Assembly (NCBI GenBank): GCA_030765065.1
Contig: CM060976.1
Span: 61,922,539 to 61,986,538 of the forward strand
Length of the DNA stretch: 64,000 nt
Direction: 5' to 3'
Source of the DNA: Deroplatys truncata
Lineage: Eukaryota; Arthropoda; Insecta; Mantodea; Mantidae
Shown here: piece after piece, positions 34,856-45,789 of the stretch
Layout: each line of letters starts with the position of its first letter
How positions within the stretch are numbered: position 1 is the stretch's first letter
Made by a program: the position numbers and the translations under genes
Notes under the pieces: generated by a model
The model's input: only the letters and a program-made list of their open reading frames with translations
Databases searched by the model: none
What the model was told of the DNA's origin: nothing

Positions 34856-35694
34856 TTAAGGAAGAGAGCCCCCGAACCCGAGGTAGAGCACCCCAAGTAG
34901 TGAGCAACGGTTCCTTTGCTTCTAACGTGACCCCTGTGAAAGAAGAATGAGGAAGAGACCCGAAGGGCGACCAGATCCGTGGAAGAAAAGAATTAAACTG
35001 AGTTTCATTTATGAACGCTCTTTAATTGCTACGGTTCTTAGCGTCCCATTCTACATTGGGCTTGAAAGACCGGAAATTTTGCTCAGAGATCTCTTTATCA
35101 GGCTTGAGCTTCTTTTACGTGCCGTAAATCTAGGACATGGGACCACCGACTGTATTTCCCTTCCGAAGGAAGACATGTTAAGCATTTTTACGCCTGAAAA
35201 AAATGCATCGCCCTCCGCCGGGTTTGAGCCCGCGACCTCGGGAACCAGAGGCTAGCATGGTACCCCTAGACTAAGGAGGACAACCAGATCCGGGCGTAAG
35301 CAAGCGCAAGGTACCTGAAGTTTCCAGATATCGAACGCATTCGATGCCCCTGGCCCTACCCTCGAGCCCCTAACATCCCAGGGGACCCCGAGGGGCCCAC
35401 TTCGGAGAAGTATCAACTGATGCCAGGGAAGAAACTTCTACAAAGCGCACATCCACCGCCCAGCCGCAACCCACCGAACACAGTCGCCTGGCCCTGCAAC
35501 CCTGAAACAGATGGCATTGAAGGAGGTAATGTGTACAGGAAATGGGGAACAGGTAAATCTTGGTAGAAGAGGAACTACCCCAGCATTCGCCTGCCGAAGC
35601 TGGGGAAACCAGGAAAAACCCATGGGTCAGAGTGGGTGGTCGCCGGGGATCGAACCAGGGACCTCCAGAATGCGAGTTGCACACGCCCGGTGTC
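34856..35694 (-). repeat. SINE-3 copy split by SINE-1
   Basis: Host parts are 34856-34979 and 35283-35694. The - strand head carries a B-box-like GGTTCGATCCCCGGC near 35643; the extreme 5' end is cut. The 3' body matches the copy at 11606-12164. A SINE-1 with a 10-bp target duplication interrupts it. Confidence 0.82.
34980..35282 (-). repeat. SINE-1 copy C with 10-bp target-site duplication
   Basis: ACCAGATCCG occurs at 34970-34979 and 35283-35292, flanking a complete SINE-1. The - strand head includes GGTCGCGGGCTCAAACCCGG and the 3' end AAATGAAACTCAGTTTAATT. The host is a SINE-3, so SINE-1 copy C is the younger insertion. Confidence 0.93.
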
Positions 35695-35699
35695 TCTTA

Positions 35700-36180
35700 G
35701 GAATTAGTTTCTTTTGATTCTGCTTTTCATAATTTCCCCCCCCCATTCCTGATCAGTTTTAATAGTATTCTTCCTTCGCCCACCCTGTTTATAACAGTTC
35801 CAGTACTTATTTTGTCTGCACACTTCAAATTTCTCAGCCATCCCCATATTCACATTTCAAATGCTCCCTGTCTGTTTCTCATTACGTCGCAATACCCAAG
35901 TATCCTCACCCTCAAGCAAGTGTATACTACACACAAAGGTTTTACCAATATCTTCCCTTATTATTTCTTCAAGGGTGTACAGAACAACAATCTTATGTGC
36001 GACACTCACACACCTTTCTCTACCAATTACAACATGTCATAATCCCTTATAGGTACACCTATTATAGTGTTCATGTGAAACGTTATTCTTCCACTCACGT
36101 TACGATACTCAAAATAAATTCTTAGATAGAAATAATCGTCATTTAAACAAGATGGGATTCGTTGCATGCACAATAGGGGG
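35700..36180. other. Gene-free stretch
   Basis: No gene or recognised repeat. Confidence 0.5.
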
Positions 36181-36185
36181 GGAAT

Positions 36186-36305
36186 CTTAGCGTCACACTC
36201 ATGTGATATTATCCACTCATTCTTCTGCAAACTATGCTTAAAAATGTCTATTCTTCTATTTCTTGTTAATCGAGATAAACTCTCATTGCACATTTACACA
36301 TTTAG
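36186..36305 (+). repeat. R-family head fragment
   Basis: CGTCACACTCATGTGATATT to TGTTAATCGAGATAAACTCT follows the order of the R head in + orientation. It stops where an R copy in - orientation begins. Confidence 0.75.
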
Positions 36306-36990
36306 TTTTTTACTTTCTCTACCACGTACATAGTAGGCAAAGAAGGTATTACATTCCACCCAAAAATTCTATACCGGATTTCGCCCGAAATATCCGTTTT
36401 GAGGTCCCTGAATCCAAAATAAAAATTAGAAAAAGGTCTGTGTGCTGTATGTCTGTGAATAGCATGGCTCAAAAACGAAAAGTCGGATGAATACCTAACT
36501 TGATATTTCAGTTCAGTATCTTCCAAGGTGCGACATGAAGATTTTCAAGAAAATCTCCCCCACTACCCTTTACTTGGAACATTTTTCGAAAATTTTGATT
36601 TTCTAAAAAATGGCTCTAACGATTTTGATTAAAATACCATGTATTAAAGATATTTACATGATATAAATAAAACGTATATATTGAATTTTCTGGGAATAGC
36701 CTTTAAAGTCCTCTTCATTTGGAAGGAATGTTGTATACTCTTGTATAACTGGTAAACTTAAGCGATAGACGTAAACGTACTAAACAAGAAACGTAAATCT
36801 CTTTAAAACACACAATTTAGTTCAAATAACCTTTTTTGTGGCATAAGCCATTTCTGAGGTACTGGTTACTAATGGTGCGAATTGTTCCTTTCTTGGTCAT
36901 TCTTTGAAGTCCTTTCAACATTCAGTTGTTTCTCGCGATTGGATGAAAACAGTATGGAATTTTAAGGCTAGCAAATGGTATCCGTTTCTT
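36306..36990 (-). repeat. Diverged R-family copy, head truncated by SINE-1
   Basis: Begins TTTTTTACTTTCTCTACCAC, contains tail and middle in - orientation and stops at about 36990, where SINE-1 copy D begins. The microsatellite is nearly lost. Confidence 0.85.
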
Positions 36991-36994
36991 AAAC

Positions 36995-37282
36995 GTGGTG
37001 TAGTGGTTACCAAGCTAGCCTCTAGTTTCCGAGGTCGCAGACTCAAACCCGGCGGAGGGCGATGTATTGTTTCGGGCGTAAAAATCCTTAGCATAGCTTC
37101 CTTCGGAAGGGAAGTAAAGCCGATGGTCCCGCGTCGTAGATTTACGGCACGTAAAAGAACCTCAAGCCTGATAAGAGGTCTCTGAGCAAAATTACCGGTC
37201 TTTCACGCCCAATATAGAATGGGACGCTAAGGACCACAGCAGTTAAAGAGCGTCTATAAATAAAACTCAATTTAATTTAATT
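36995..37282 (+). repeat. SINE-1 copy D, full length
   Basis: Head GTGGTGTAGTGGTTACCAAG, B box CAGACTCAAACCCGG, body and 3' end AATAAAACTCAATTTAATTT are all present. Confidence 0.9.
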
Positions 37283-37289
37283 TCCAATC

Positions 37290-37998
37290 ACGTGACTTTC
37301 ACTCCACTGGACCTTTTCCTGTGGGGTCGTATGAGGAGTTTGATCTACGAGAATTCTGTAGAGTCAGAGGAAGATCTGGTGGCAGAAATTGTGGTCGCTG
37401 CATAACAGATTGCAGAGACACCGACACCATATGTGCCGGAGGGACCTTACCAGAACATCATTCCTAAGTACAATGTGTGTAACAATGTTGGTAATCGCCA
37501 CATCGATCGGAGTTGTAACGGATCAGAATGACAACCAGCATGTAATGAAGAAAAAGCAGATTGTACAGTTAAACTGTAAACAAAAGTGTTTGTGATACAT
37601 GATTAAATTTGCTTTTTGTTTTTGTATTATTTCCTAATGGGTTATAGTGGATCAGAATGGCAACCGCCCTGTGAGAGAGAGAGAGAGAGAGAGAGAAGTA
37701 AATAAAATAAAAAAATTGTTAAGTTTAACTGTAAACAAAAGTATTTATGAAAATTAATTGTTTCCAGTTTGTTTGTTTCTGTAGTATTACCTGAAGGGTT
37801 GAATTGTAAGAAAAATGATCTACTTTGTCACGCCTAACTGAAGTACGAGTACGTAAGCAAACGTGGTCCGTTAACACGTGTTTTCAAATGATTATACCAC
37901 GACGTTTCTGGACATGGGTTCCTATTCAAAACACGATCTCTCAGTACCGTCTACAAGTCCTAAAAGTTTGTAAGGGGAATTTTCGAACACTCTGTATA
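37290..37998 (+). pseudogene. Tc1/mariner-superfamily transposase C-terminus and 3' end
   Basis: The + strand translates near 37297-37400 to TFTPLDLFLWGRMRSLIYEN, the segment with the third catalytic aspartate, followed by SEEDLVAEIVVAA and a stop. The N-terminal two thirds are missing. Downstream noncoding sequence ends with GGGGAATTTTCGAACACTCT and GTATA near 37998, similar to the 3' end of such elements. The 3' region contains an imperfect duplication. Confidence 0.75.
37507..37800. repeat. Imperfect tandem duplication (about 136-150 bp)
   Basis: The block GGATCAGAATGACAACC, TTAAACTGTAAACAAAAGTG and TTTGTTTTTGTATTATTTCC recurs downstream in the same order with changes (GGATCAGAATGGCAACC, TTTAACTGTAAACAAAAGTA). 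A GA microsatellite (37674-37695) lies in the second unit. Confidence 0.7.
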
Positions 37999-38369
37999 TG
38001 GGATTGATTAATATTTATCTCTTTCAAGATTCTTCAGACAGTTTTTCTTTCAAAGACGTGATTGCGAGAATTGGAAACCCTAAAATATGCGCAGGCACAT
38101 AAGAACTTTTAGTCGTCGTCATCATCTACACGGTTTAGTCCGTCATTGAACGGTTCGTCCTCAGGGACAATGAAGAAAATCCTGGTCTCTCCATCTCAGA
38201 CATGAGCGTCCTACTCTTCTTTTCCATCTTAGACCAAGGGTGGCTTAAACGACTTCCTTCCGCGAGTAACCAAATATGCAACACGCATTGCATCACTCAT
38301 CAACACGTGAAAATCCTAAACGGACGGTTGCAGAGAGGGAACGGCGCCTGCGAGTCACGTTTTCGCCAC

Positions 38370-38597
38370 CTCTGTCTTAGACTATACTCTAAAATCTTTC
38401 TTGGTATTCTATAGTGTTCCGTCCGTTGTAAATGTTCTTTCCAGCTATTTTTATTTTCTACAACTTTATCCTTTGATCTAAAAACATTTAACTCTTCCTT
38501 AGTTTTTGTGCTTCTATTTTTATCCATTCTAGTATATCCCCTGACGGCTATCAGAAATCTCATTTCGGCTGCTTCTATCGCATTTTCTTGTTTTGTC

Positions 38598-38654
<57 letters not shown>

Positions 38655-39110
38655 TTCCATTCTTCGGAGTCACATAGGAAATTGGTATCGGCCATCACAT
38701 TATAAACTTCCTCTGTGTCTCTTTCTTTGCCCTTTTGTTTAAATTTCTTCTTATAGCAGAGCACACTTGTTTATAGCTATATATTTAATTTTATTTCTAA
38801 ATCTGCGTATCCTCTGAGTATGATATTATGACCCTAAACAATTAACTATTTTAGTTGTTCAATAATTTTATTACTGATTACAATTTTAGATCTTAAGAAT
38901 TCGTTGCCAGTGAACATCATTATTTTGTTTATAGATATGTATTAATTATACGTCTTTATTAACTGGTTCAATATAATACACTGACTTCTGTACTTTCTTT
39001 TCCGATCTTGTAATTATCACCAGGTCATCTGCATAGGTAAATCAAAATTTTTAGTAACCTTTCCTAATAATAGCTGCCATCGCTGTTTATTTCATTAGAA
39101 GGGACTAAGA
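38370..39110 (-). pseudogene. Non-LTR retrotransposon reverse transcriptase relic with a microsatellite inside
   Basis: The - strand has an intact TYADDLVIITRSEKKVQ catalytic segment, with YADD encoded at 39024-39035. It is followed in other frames by IVISNKIIEQLK and, at 38300-38764, by AIEAAEMRFLIAVRGYTRMD and SWKEHLQRTEHYRIPRKILE, the C-terminal part of insect LINEs. A (GT)n tract at 38600-38651 lies in the middle and reads as (His-Thr)n in the open frame. Stops and frame changes make it nonfunctional. Confidence 0.85.
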
Positions 39111-40453
39111 GGTTTCTCAGGCCTAAAACATCTATTTCAGTCTTTGCCATTTTGCAGCCTGAATATCCTACTACTCTCATACCGGTGCGGCTACATCGCA
39201 GCTAAGTCCTGCGGAATGAACAATGCACTCAAATGGCGCGATGCATGTCTCTGCAGCTTTAAAGCCTCCATAATTCTTCTCAGACTACATAGTCTGATGA
39301 TATTAAGTAATGCCAGTGGTTCGAGTAAGTCCTATCCTCACGAATTCATGCATTGAAAGTAAATATAACCTATCTGCAGGATGAATCAATGAAGCCGGTT
39401 GTGTAGTAAGCATTAGCTGCATTAGTTACGCAAATTAACAAAGATTGCCAATAATGTGCCATTTACGCCACATAGGAAAACATTTCATTTCTTGAAAACT
39501 ATATCCGCATTTGCTTTAATTTCTGTGACGACAATCTGTCAGCCGCGATGCATATCGTTTTGTAGCATTTCAACTGAAGCATTAATTTCTATATGAACGT
39601 TGTCTTTAAGGCCACCAAGGGTTTTTGAACGTTTTGAATAAAGCTTGCTCTTAAAACACCCCCAGAGAAAGTAGGAGTTATTTTGACATTAGAATCTGCT
39701 GTGATTATCTATGGAATAGATAACGTATCTTTATGGTATCAAATTATTAAGGTTATTATACGAACACTGGTGCATAGGTCATTGACCGTATATGCATATT
39801 TAAGATACAAGTTAAAATTGACAAACAAACAAAAAAATGAAGAGAAAATAGAAAGAAATTGCCTCTGCTTAGTTATACAAATTTGATCTGACTTGGCACT
39901 TTAGCCAGGAAATCGCCCATGTTTTGCCATCTTCTCTGTTAAGCCAGAAGATCCCAACATGCAAATCTCCTTCAGGCCGAACTGGGGTTTAATACATTTA
40001 TTTACAGCTTCTTCTATGTGTCTATATTCTATCACAATTGTAAATTGAAAAATATTACAGATCTTGAATGTATTGAATGTATGTGCTGTTACATTTTAAC
40101 AAAACTGCGAACATACTTTTGGTGTTGGGAGAGTGAGGTCGTTCTGTTGTCGTCACTGAGTTGCTCATGAGACGTTAATCATAGCGCCACCCTGATCCAC
40201 AAGTTTACGAACTACAGCACTAAGAATTCCAACATTTTCAGATAAAACTAATCCTGCGCACATCAGTTTGATGACCTTTCCTTGACATTTTACCCAATTA
40301 CTTCGCACTATTAATCAAATTGACTTTGAGTATAACTGCTTCTCTCTCCATAACTAATCCATGACAATAAAATTTCTATGTCGAATTTTATATCGCTACA
40401 CATACTTTATCATGGCGTAGTTTTAAGACATTCAGTATTCATCCTGCGTAGCC
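39111..40453. other. Gene-free stretch
   Basis: No gene or recognised repeat. Confidence 0.5.
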
Positions 40454-40463
40454 TGTTTAAAAA

Positions 40464-40700
40464 TTCAAACCCGGCGGAAGGCGATGGATTTTTTTCGGGC
40501 GTAAAAATCCTTAGCACGGCTTCCTTCTTAAAGAAAGTAAAGCCGGTGGTCCTGTGTCGTAAATTTACGACACGAAAAGAACCTCAAGCCTGATAAAGAG
40601 GTCTCTGAGCAAACTTTCCGGTCTTTCACGCCCAATACAGAATGGTACCCTAAGAACCGTCGTAGTTAAAGAGCGTCCATAAATAAAACTCAATTTTAAT
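40464..40700 (+). repeat. SINE-1 copy E, 5'-truncated, with 10-bp target-site duplication
   Basis: The copy begins at the B-box region (TTCAAACCCGGCGGAAGGCG) and ends with AATAAAACTCAATTTTAAT. TGTTTAAAAA occurs at 40454-40463 and 40701-40710. 5' truncation with a duplication of this size is the expected result of LINE-mediated target-primed reverse transcription. Confidence 0.92.
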
Positions 40701-40891
40701 TGTTTAAAAACATGTACTTACTTTTACTGTTAAAGGCCTTCCAATTTCCAGCAGTTACCTTCTATTCCTGCTTTGTAGAGATCTCTATCTTCCCATTGCC
40801 CTACCAGGTCCCTCTTCTGCATGACTGCTTATTCCTTCATGCCACGTCTTTCCTACCCTTCCACGCTTATTCCTACCAGGCACAGCCCAAT

Positions 40892-40894
<3 letters not shown>

Positions 40895-40925
<31 letters not shown>
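40895..40925. repeat. (TA)n microsatellite
   Basis: About 15 TA units directly next to the 3' end of a LINE relic. Confidence 0.97.
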
Positions 40926-40929
<4 letters not shown>

Positions 40930-41875
40930 TTAGGCCACCTCTCCTTCGACATCCGTTGAACATGACAATAGCCTTGCAGAAATCTTCTTTCTATTCCATC
41001 AAGAACGGCTTCCTCTGCATCTATTTCATTTCTTATGTATATACTTCTTGTATGTTGTATTTTGGATATTCTCATGCTTCTTCGCAGTCCGTCAGTTTCT
41101 GTTACCATAATTCGTTTCCGCAATTTTTAATTTATTGTCCAACTTTCTGCATCATATGTATGGATAGTCTCTACTATACCTTTTAAAATTGTTTGTTTTG
41201 TACCTTTTGTCAGAAGCCTACTCTATAGGATACTATTCAATGATGTAATTGTTCTCCTAGCCTGATTCGCTCAATGATTAACATTCTTTACGCAGGCACC
41301 AGATTTGCCACCCCCCTCCCAAAAAAAAGAAAGAAAGAAAGATATTTAAATTTTTCAACACATTTTTGTCCTGTAATTTATTTTCAAATCTTCTTCCTTC
41401 CCACCAGCCTCATATATTCTGTCTTACCTGGGTTTACTTTCAAGCCTCCTATTTCAAATGTGCTTACAGTTTAAGGAGTATATATTTTGTACCATCCTTC
41501 TCTTGTTCAATTATGACCTAGTCATCAGCAAATAGTACACCGTGCATGTAGTGACTTCGTATGTTCAGTCCCATTCCTCGTCATGCCTTATTCCAATTTT
41601 CTTAAATCTAATAATATATATTGAATAATGTTGGGGACATCCCGCATCCATGGCTTAATCCTTTCGTTTCAGAAAACTCCGATGACACCCACTTTCCAAT
41701 TTTTACAGATGCTTTACAGTCATGCGTTCGTTTTATACAATGGATAAAGATTTTAAAATATCAAATTTTATCAGTGACTTTCATAGTCTATTCTTGGTAG
41801 AGTGATATGCTTTTTCAAAATCTATAAATACTATATGCACTTCTTTCCCTTTAACCTGTATTTGCATTAAGATCC
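40926..41875 (-). pseudogene. Non-LTR retrotransposon reverse transcriptase relic (second LINE type)
   Basis: On the - strand, near 41860-41780, HIVFIDFEKAYHSTKNRL carries the first catalytic aspartate region. Near 41640-41610, GCGMSPTLFNIY is the pre-catalytic segment. Near 41545-41525, HGVLFADD is followed at once by a stop. The C-terminal piece 40926-41123 includes DAEEAVLDGIERRFLQ and RMSKERWPK. The C-terminal wording differs from the relics at 14, 33 and 38 kb, so it is a different LINE family. Several stops and frame changes are visible. Confidence 0.85.
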
Positions 41876-42735
41876 AACCCTGGTGATAACAGTATAAAAG
41901 TATTTGGTCCACAATACTAAATATTCAACTTGTTCAGGTTCCTGAAGATTCTGGTCTAACAAGCTGGCAACCCACGGCAATTGATTGGGAGTTTAACAAA
42001 CCACAATAACCTCTGCCACAAACAGGATCTTTCAACGTGATTCAAGTGCGAGAACTTCAAAATCTCAAGTCACATTCTTTGTTAACAATTATTTAGCAAG
42101 ACCGCAAAGAAACCAAACGTTACATTTCCACAAAAAAACAAGTCAAATCTCGAGAAGAGAACAGGTTCCGAAACTCAAAAAGCACAATGGCAGACATTAA
42201 CGTAGCAATGTTTGGTGTTGCGGCTACAAATTAAATAAAATAAGGGCAAGTAAAATCTGCGTCCAACAAGAGGTACGTAGGTTACATACCACAGTAAAAC
42301 AGCTCGAGAACCATTACAACAGAAATATTCGGTGGACACGTTTGGTTGGAGATTACGTGAGACAGGATGCGCTGTAATTCAACAGGTTAACGTGCATGTA
42401 CTCATCTTGTAACTTCACTATAAACTGCAAATGCGCCAGTTTTATACGCCAACAAGAACCACATTCTTTTGAGGATTATTGTGCTCTAAACTGCAACTAA
42501 AGGCTCCGGTTTATGCTACATTAAAATGAGTATTATGCTGACCCGTAAATTAAAATGCTGAACACAAATCATTAATCGCAATTTAATACATTCTTTGGGC
42601 TGAGATGCATCCCTTTATATTCTACTGCCTCTTATTTACTTCCTGATTCTTTTACTCTTCCTAATTCATCTCTACCACGTCTTAATTATTGTTATCTACC
42701 TTCTTTCCTTTCCTGGTTAATTTTCTGGTGTCATT
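41876..42735. other. Gene-free stretch
   Basis: No gene recognised; no clear repeat. Confidence 0.5.
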
Positions 42736-42736
42736 T

Positions 42737-42843
42737 TACTTTCTCTACACTCACCTATACTAAGTAAAGTAAGTATTTGTATCCATCCAAAAATTCGATA
42801 TCCAGATTTCACCGGAAATACACCATCTTAGGTTCCTTGAAAT
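42737..42843 (-). repeat. R-family tail fragment
   Basis: TTTTACTTTCTCTACACTCA, CCAAAAATTCGATATCCAGA and TTTCACCGGAAATACACCAT follow the R tail in - orientation. It ends before the microsatellite and is followed directly by an R head in the opposite orientation. Confidence 0.8.
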
Positions 42844-42993
42844 AATTGTGTGTTGTACTCACACAACTTTCTCTACTTACTCTTCTACAAACCGTTGTTA
42901 CAAAAGCTTATTATTCTAGGTAGTTCTTATTGTTCGAGATAAACTTACAATTCACATTTACATATTTCGTTATATGATACAACAAAGATGAAC
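42844..42993 (+). repeat. R-family head fragment
   Basis: GTTGTACTCACACAACTTTC and TTGTTCGAGATAAACTTACA match a diverged R head in + orientation. The middle is missing. Confidence 0.72.
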
Positions 42994-43024
42994 AATTTGT
43001 AATGCATAAAGATAAAAACAGCGG

Positions 43025-43770
43025 GATTGTAATTTAAACCGTTTAGTAACGTGTCCTTTGGTGTATGTTGATGGAACATTTGCCTGTTGTGTAAAGTTCT
43101 TTTCTCAAATGTTTACATTTCGCGGTTTTAAGAATGGTCACTATGTGCCTTTGGTATTCTGTTTGCTTCCAAATAGAAAGGGAGTCATATGAAACAATAT
43201 TTCAGATTGTCTGTCAAGAGTGCGTTGAACAGTTAAATAAGGCATTTGAGCCCAAAGTTATAATTTCGGATCTAGAAATAGCTATTCATAATACGTGAAA
43301 CAGTGTAATTATGTACAGATTTCACTTAACTAATGCATAGTAGAAAAGAATGCACGCTTTAGGGCTGCAGGCGAGTACAAACATAAGGACTCATTTGTTG
43401 GACTCTGGCTACACTATGTTAGTATACTTGGAACCACGTGAAGTAGGTGATTCATTTGTTCGTATTGATGACACTGCAACCCGAAAGTGACAACATTGTA
43501 CATTTTTCTTCTTACTTGATTGAGAATTATATTGACCAAAGTGCCAGTTTTCCTTCGCGTATGCGGACAGTCAAATCAGCACACACTGGACGAACTACGA
43601 ATGCGTGCGAATCTTTTCATTCACATTTCAATGTAAGCTTTAATTCCTGAGATCCGCCTTTATATGTTTTCGTGGAAGAGCTGACGTCTTACCAGATCGA
43701 TGTCTATCTAAAACTAAAGGCGCCGAAAATCTACACATGGGAAAAAATTCCTTCACAATAAATAAACAAT
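43025..43770 (+). pseudogene. MULE-type transposase relic
   Basis: The + strand reads GVYVDGTFACCVKFFSQMFT and GFKNGHYVPLVFCLLPNRKG without interruption, matching the start of the MULE transposase catalytic domain, whose first aspartate lies in the VDGTF motif. Stops then appear. Later pieces in other frames include VILYVSILGTT-like decay, LIENYIDQSASFPSRMRT and TNACESFHSHFN (43447-43650), a C-terminal motif I associate with multicopy arthropod MULE-like proteins. The N-terminal DNA-binding part is absent. The reading as MULE is from memory of the family, not from a search. Confidence 0.72.
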
Positions 43771-43823
43771 ACATCCAGAAGCAACTCAGTAAATATGAAC
43801 ACAATTAAATTGATCGCTTCATA

Positions 43824-43996
43824 TTCGTCAAGAGCACTTATTATTTTTCAAAGTGAAGTAAAAAAATATACAACATTAATTTTATGAACATTCCTGACAT
43901 TTTTCGTCAAGAGCACCTGCTATTATTTTTCTAACTGAAGTAAAAACGAATTAACAACACGAATTTTATGGACATTTCTATGATATTTTATTGTAT
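43824..43996. repeat. 89-bp imperfect tandem duplication
   Basis: TTCGTCAAGAGCAC begins at 43824 and again at 43913. The following sequence (TATTATTTTT, GAAGTAAAAA, TTTTATGAACATT / TTTTATGGACATT) matches in order with several substitutions and small indels. It lies just downstream of the MULE relic and may belong to that element. Confidence 0.8.
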
Positions 43997-44399
43997 ATTT
44001 ATGGACTGCAGTGGAATGAATCTAATTGAAGATGCAATGTAGTCCGTATAGTCAGTCCAAAAACATTCAACATGCTTCATCAGTGCAGTCTACATCCCAA
44101 GCTCCTCATGCCTCAGTGCAGCTTACACAGTGTGCAAGAAATAACCAGTGCTATTTAATTGCACAACTTTAATGATTCAGTGCAGTTTACATAGTGGATT
44201 AGAGACCTTCGTGCAATCTACAGTCGCCCTCAAAGATGCTTCATAGTTACACTCGGGAAAACTTACGGTTATGCTATGAAAACGTTATTTGATACAAATT
44301 AAGTTTTAAAGAGCCAGAGATCGTTCCTGTGATATATTTTCGTAATGGCCGTCCAGTTATAAATTACAATTATACTAAATTCAATCGTAATGAAGGAGA

Positions 44400-45170
44400 A
44401 AACTGATTATTTACATACAATTCAAGATATACATTTTATTCTTCGCATCAATATCTAAAACATATTTTAATTAAAACAAGTAGATCAGTTTTTGAGAATA
44501 ATGAGGAACCGTAAGAGTGGTAAAAACGACCGAGATGGCTCCGCGATTAACGTGTGAGGCTCGCATTCGTGAGGTCCCGTATTTGATTCACGTCGGGCCG
44601 GCCACTTTGACCATGGGGTTTTTCATGGTTTCCCCGAGGCGGCAGGCGATTGCTGATGTGGTTCCCAAGGGTTTCCTGCGCATAATTTCCTATCCCCAAC
44701 ATTTCCTTTCATATCTTCCAGGGTTGTAGGACCAGGCGAGACGGTTGGTGTGTTGCGGCAGGACGATAGATTTGCGTTCTGGAGAGATTTCTCCTTGGTG
44801 GTTGGCGGGACTACTGGGGCCCTCTTACTTCCTGGGAGTATCTGGTCTACACCCGGAGCCCCAGGTTGTGCATGCTAAGGCCGGACTAGCTGGCGTCACG
44901 ATTAGTGTCATGTTGGAATCGTTAGAGACGCCGTCTTGCTAGCGCACATCGTCGTCCAGATCTGGTCAACATTCGGGTCTCCCCTTTATCCCTTCTTCCC
45001 ACCAGTTACGTTGGAAGCACTATGGCCTATGTGCAATGCTCCAGTTAGTTACTTGAGGCATATCAGTCTGACTATTCCTAACTCGTAGTGTAATGAAGTA
45101 TAGTTTGGGATGGGGATTAAAAAATCTTCGCCTGGTATCCTGAAATTGTGTCATCGTATTCATATAAGAA
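44400..45170 (+). repeat. Old R-family fragment split by SINE-3
   Basis: 44400-44505 matches the end of the R middle (TTCAAGATATACATTTTATT). 45095-45170 matches the start of the R tail (AGTTTGGGATGGGGATTAAA, AATCTTCGCCTGGTATCC). SINE-3 lies in between. The rest of the tail is not recognisable. Confidence 0.6.
44522..45040 (+). repeat. SINE-3 copy, near full length
   Basis: Head ACCGAGATGGCTCCGCGATT with B-box-like TATTTGATTCACGTC, then GGGGTTTTTCATGGTTTCCC, CAGGGTTGTAGGACCAGGCG and the 3' body with GGTCTCCCCTTTATCCCTTC. Order matches the other SINE-3 copies in reverse complement. Confidence 0.85.
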
Positions 45171-45789
45171 GTGCGTTTGGTTCACCCCCGCGGTGAGGCG
45201 GTAGTATTTCTGCCTTTTAACCCGGAGAACCAGATTGGGGTAAGTTGCCTGGATAAGGTTTTCTCTGCTGTTTTTCATATCTTGCAACATAATGTCGGGG
45301 AATTCTCATTCAGTGGAACCGCGCTTGCTTCAGCTGTATTTCAAACGCCGTCTCTGCAGAACTGAGCTGTCAAAACTTTAAACACTTACAAAAATAAAGC
45401 GCGTTGTGACGTCTACAAGAAAGTGATGAAAAGCTAAGAAAAACCCGAAATTCGACTCCAGCCATAGCATCGATTTCTTTAAGGGGCGACTAAATAGCAG
45501 AAATTGCCAAAGCATTACATTTGTAGCAGTGTTGCAAACGTAGCGGAATTCTGCTACGCGTAGCAAATATAAGCCTTCAGGAGCCATTACGGCAAAAATA
45601 AAAAAGTGGGAAAATTTGCCAATATTAATTTTAAAAAATTAATTTATGATTATTACTAAGTAAGCAAGTAAAAAGCTCAATTATGTTCTACAAAACTGAT
45701 TTAGTCACTTTAAGTATTGCCAATTGTGTAATAATAAGAGTGATAAACGTTACTCCACTCCTAAGAAAAAAAAACGAAAGAAAAGAAAT
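45171..45789. other. Gene-free stretch
   Basis: No gene or recognised repeat. Confidence 0.5.

Noticed and set aside
40926..41186. TA-rich open frame encoding an Ile-Tyr repeat at 40821-41186 (+)
   Set aside because: It is translated microsatellite plus the antisense of a LINE relic.
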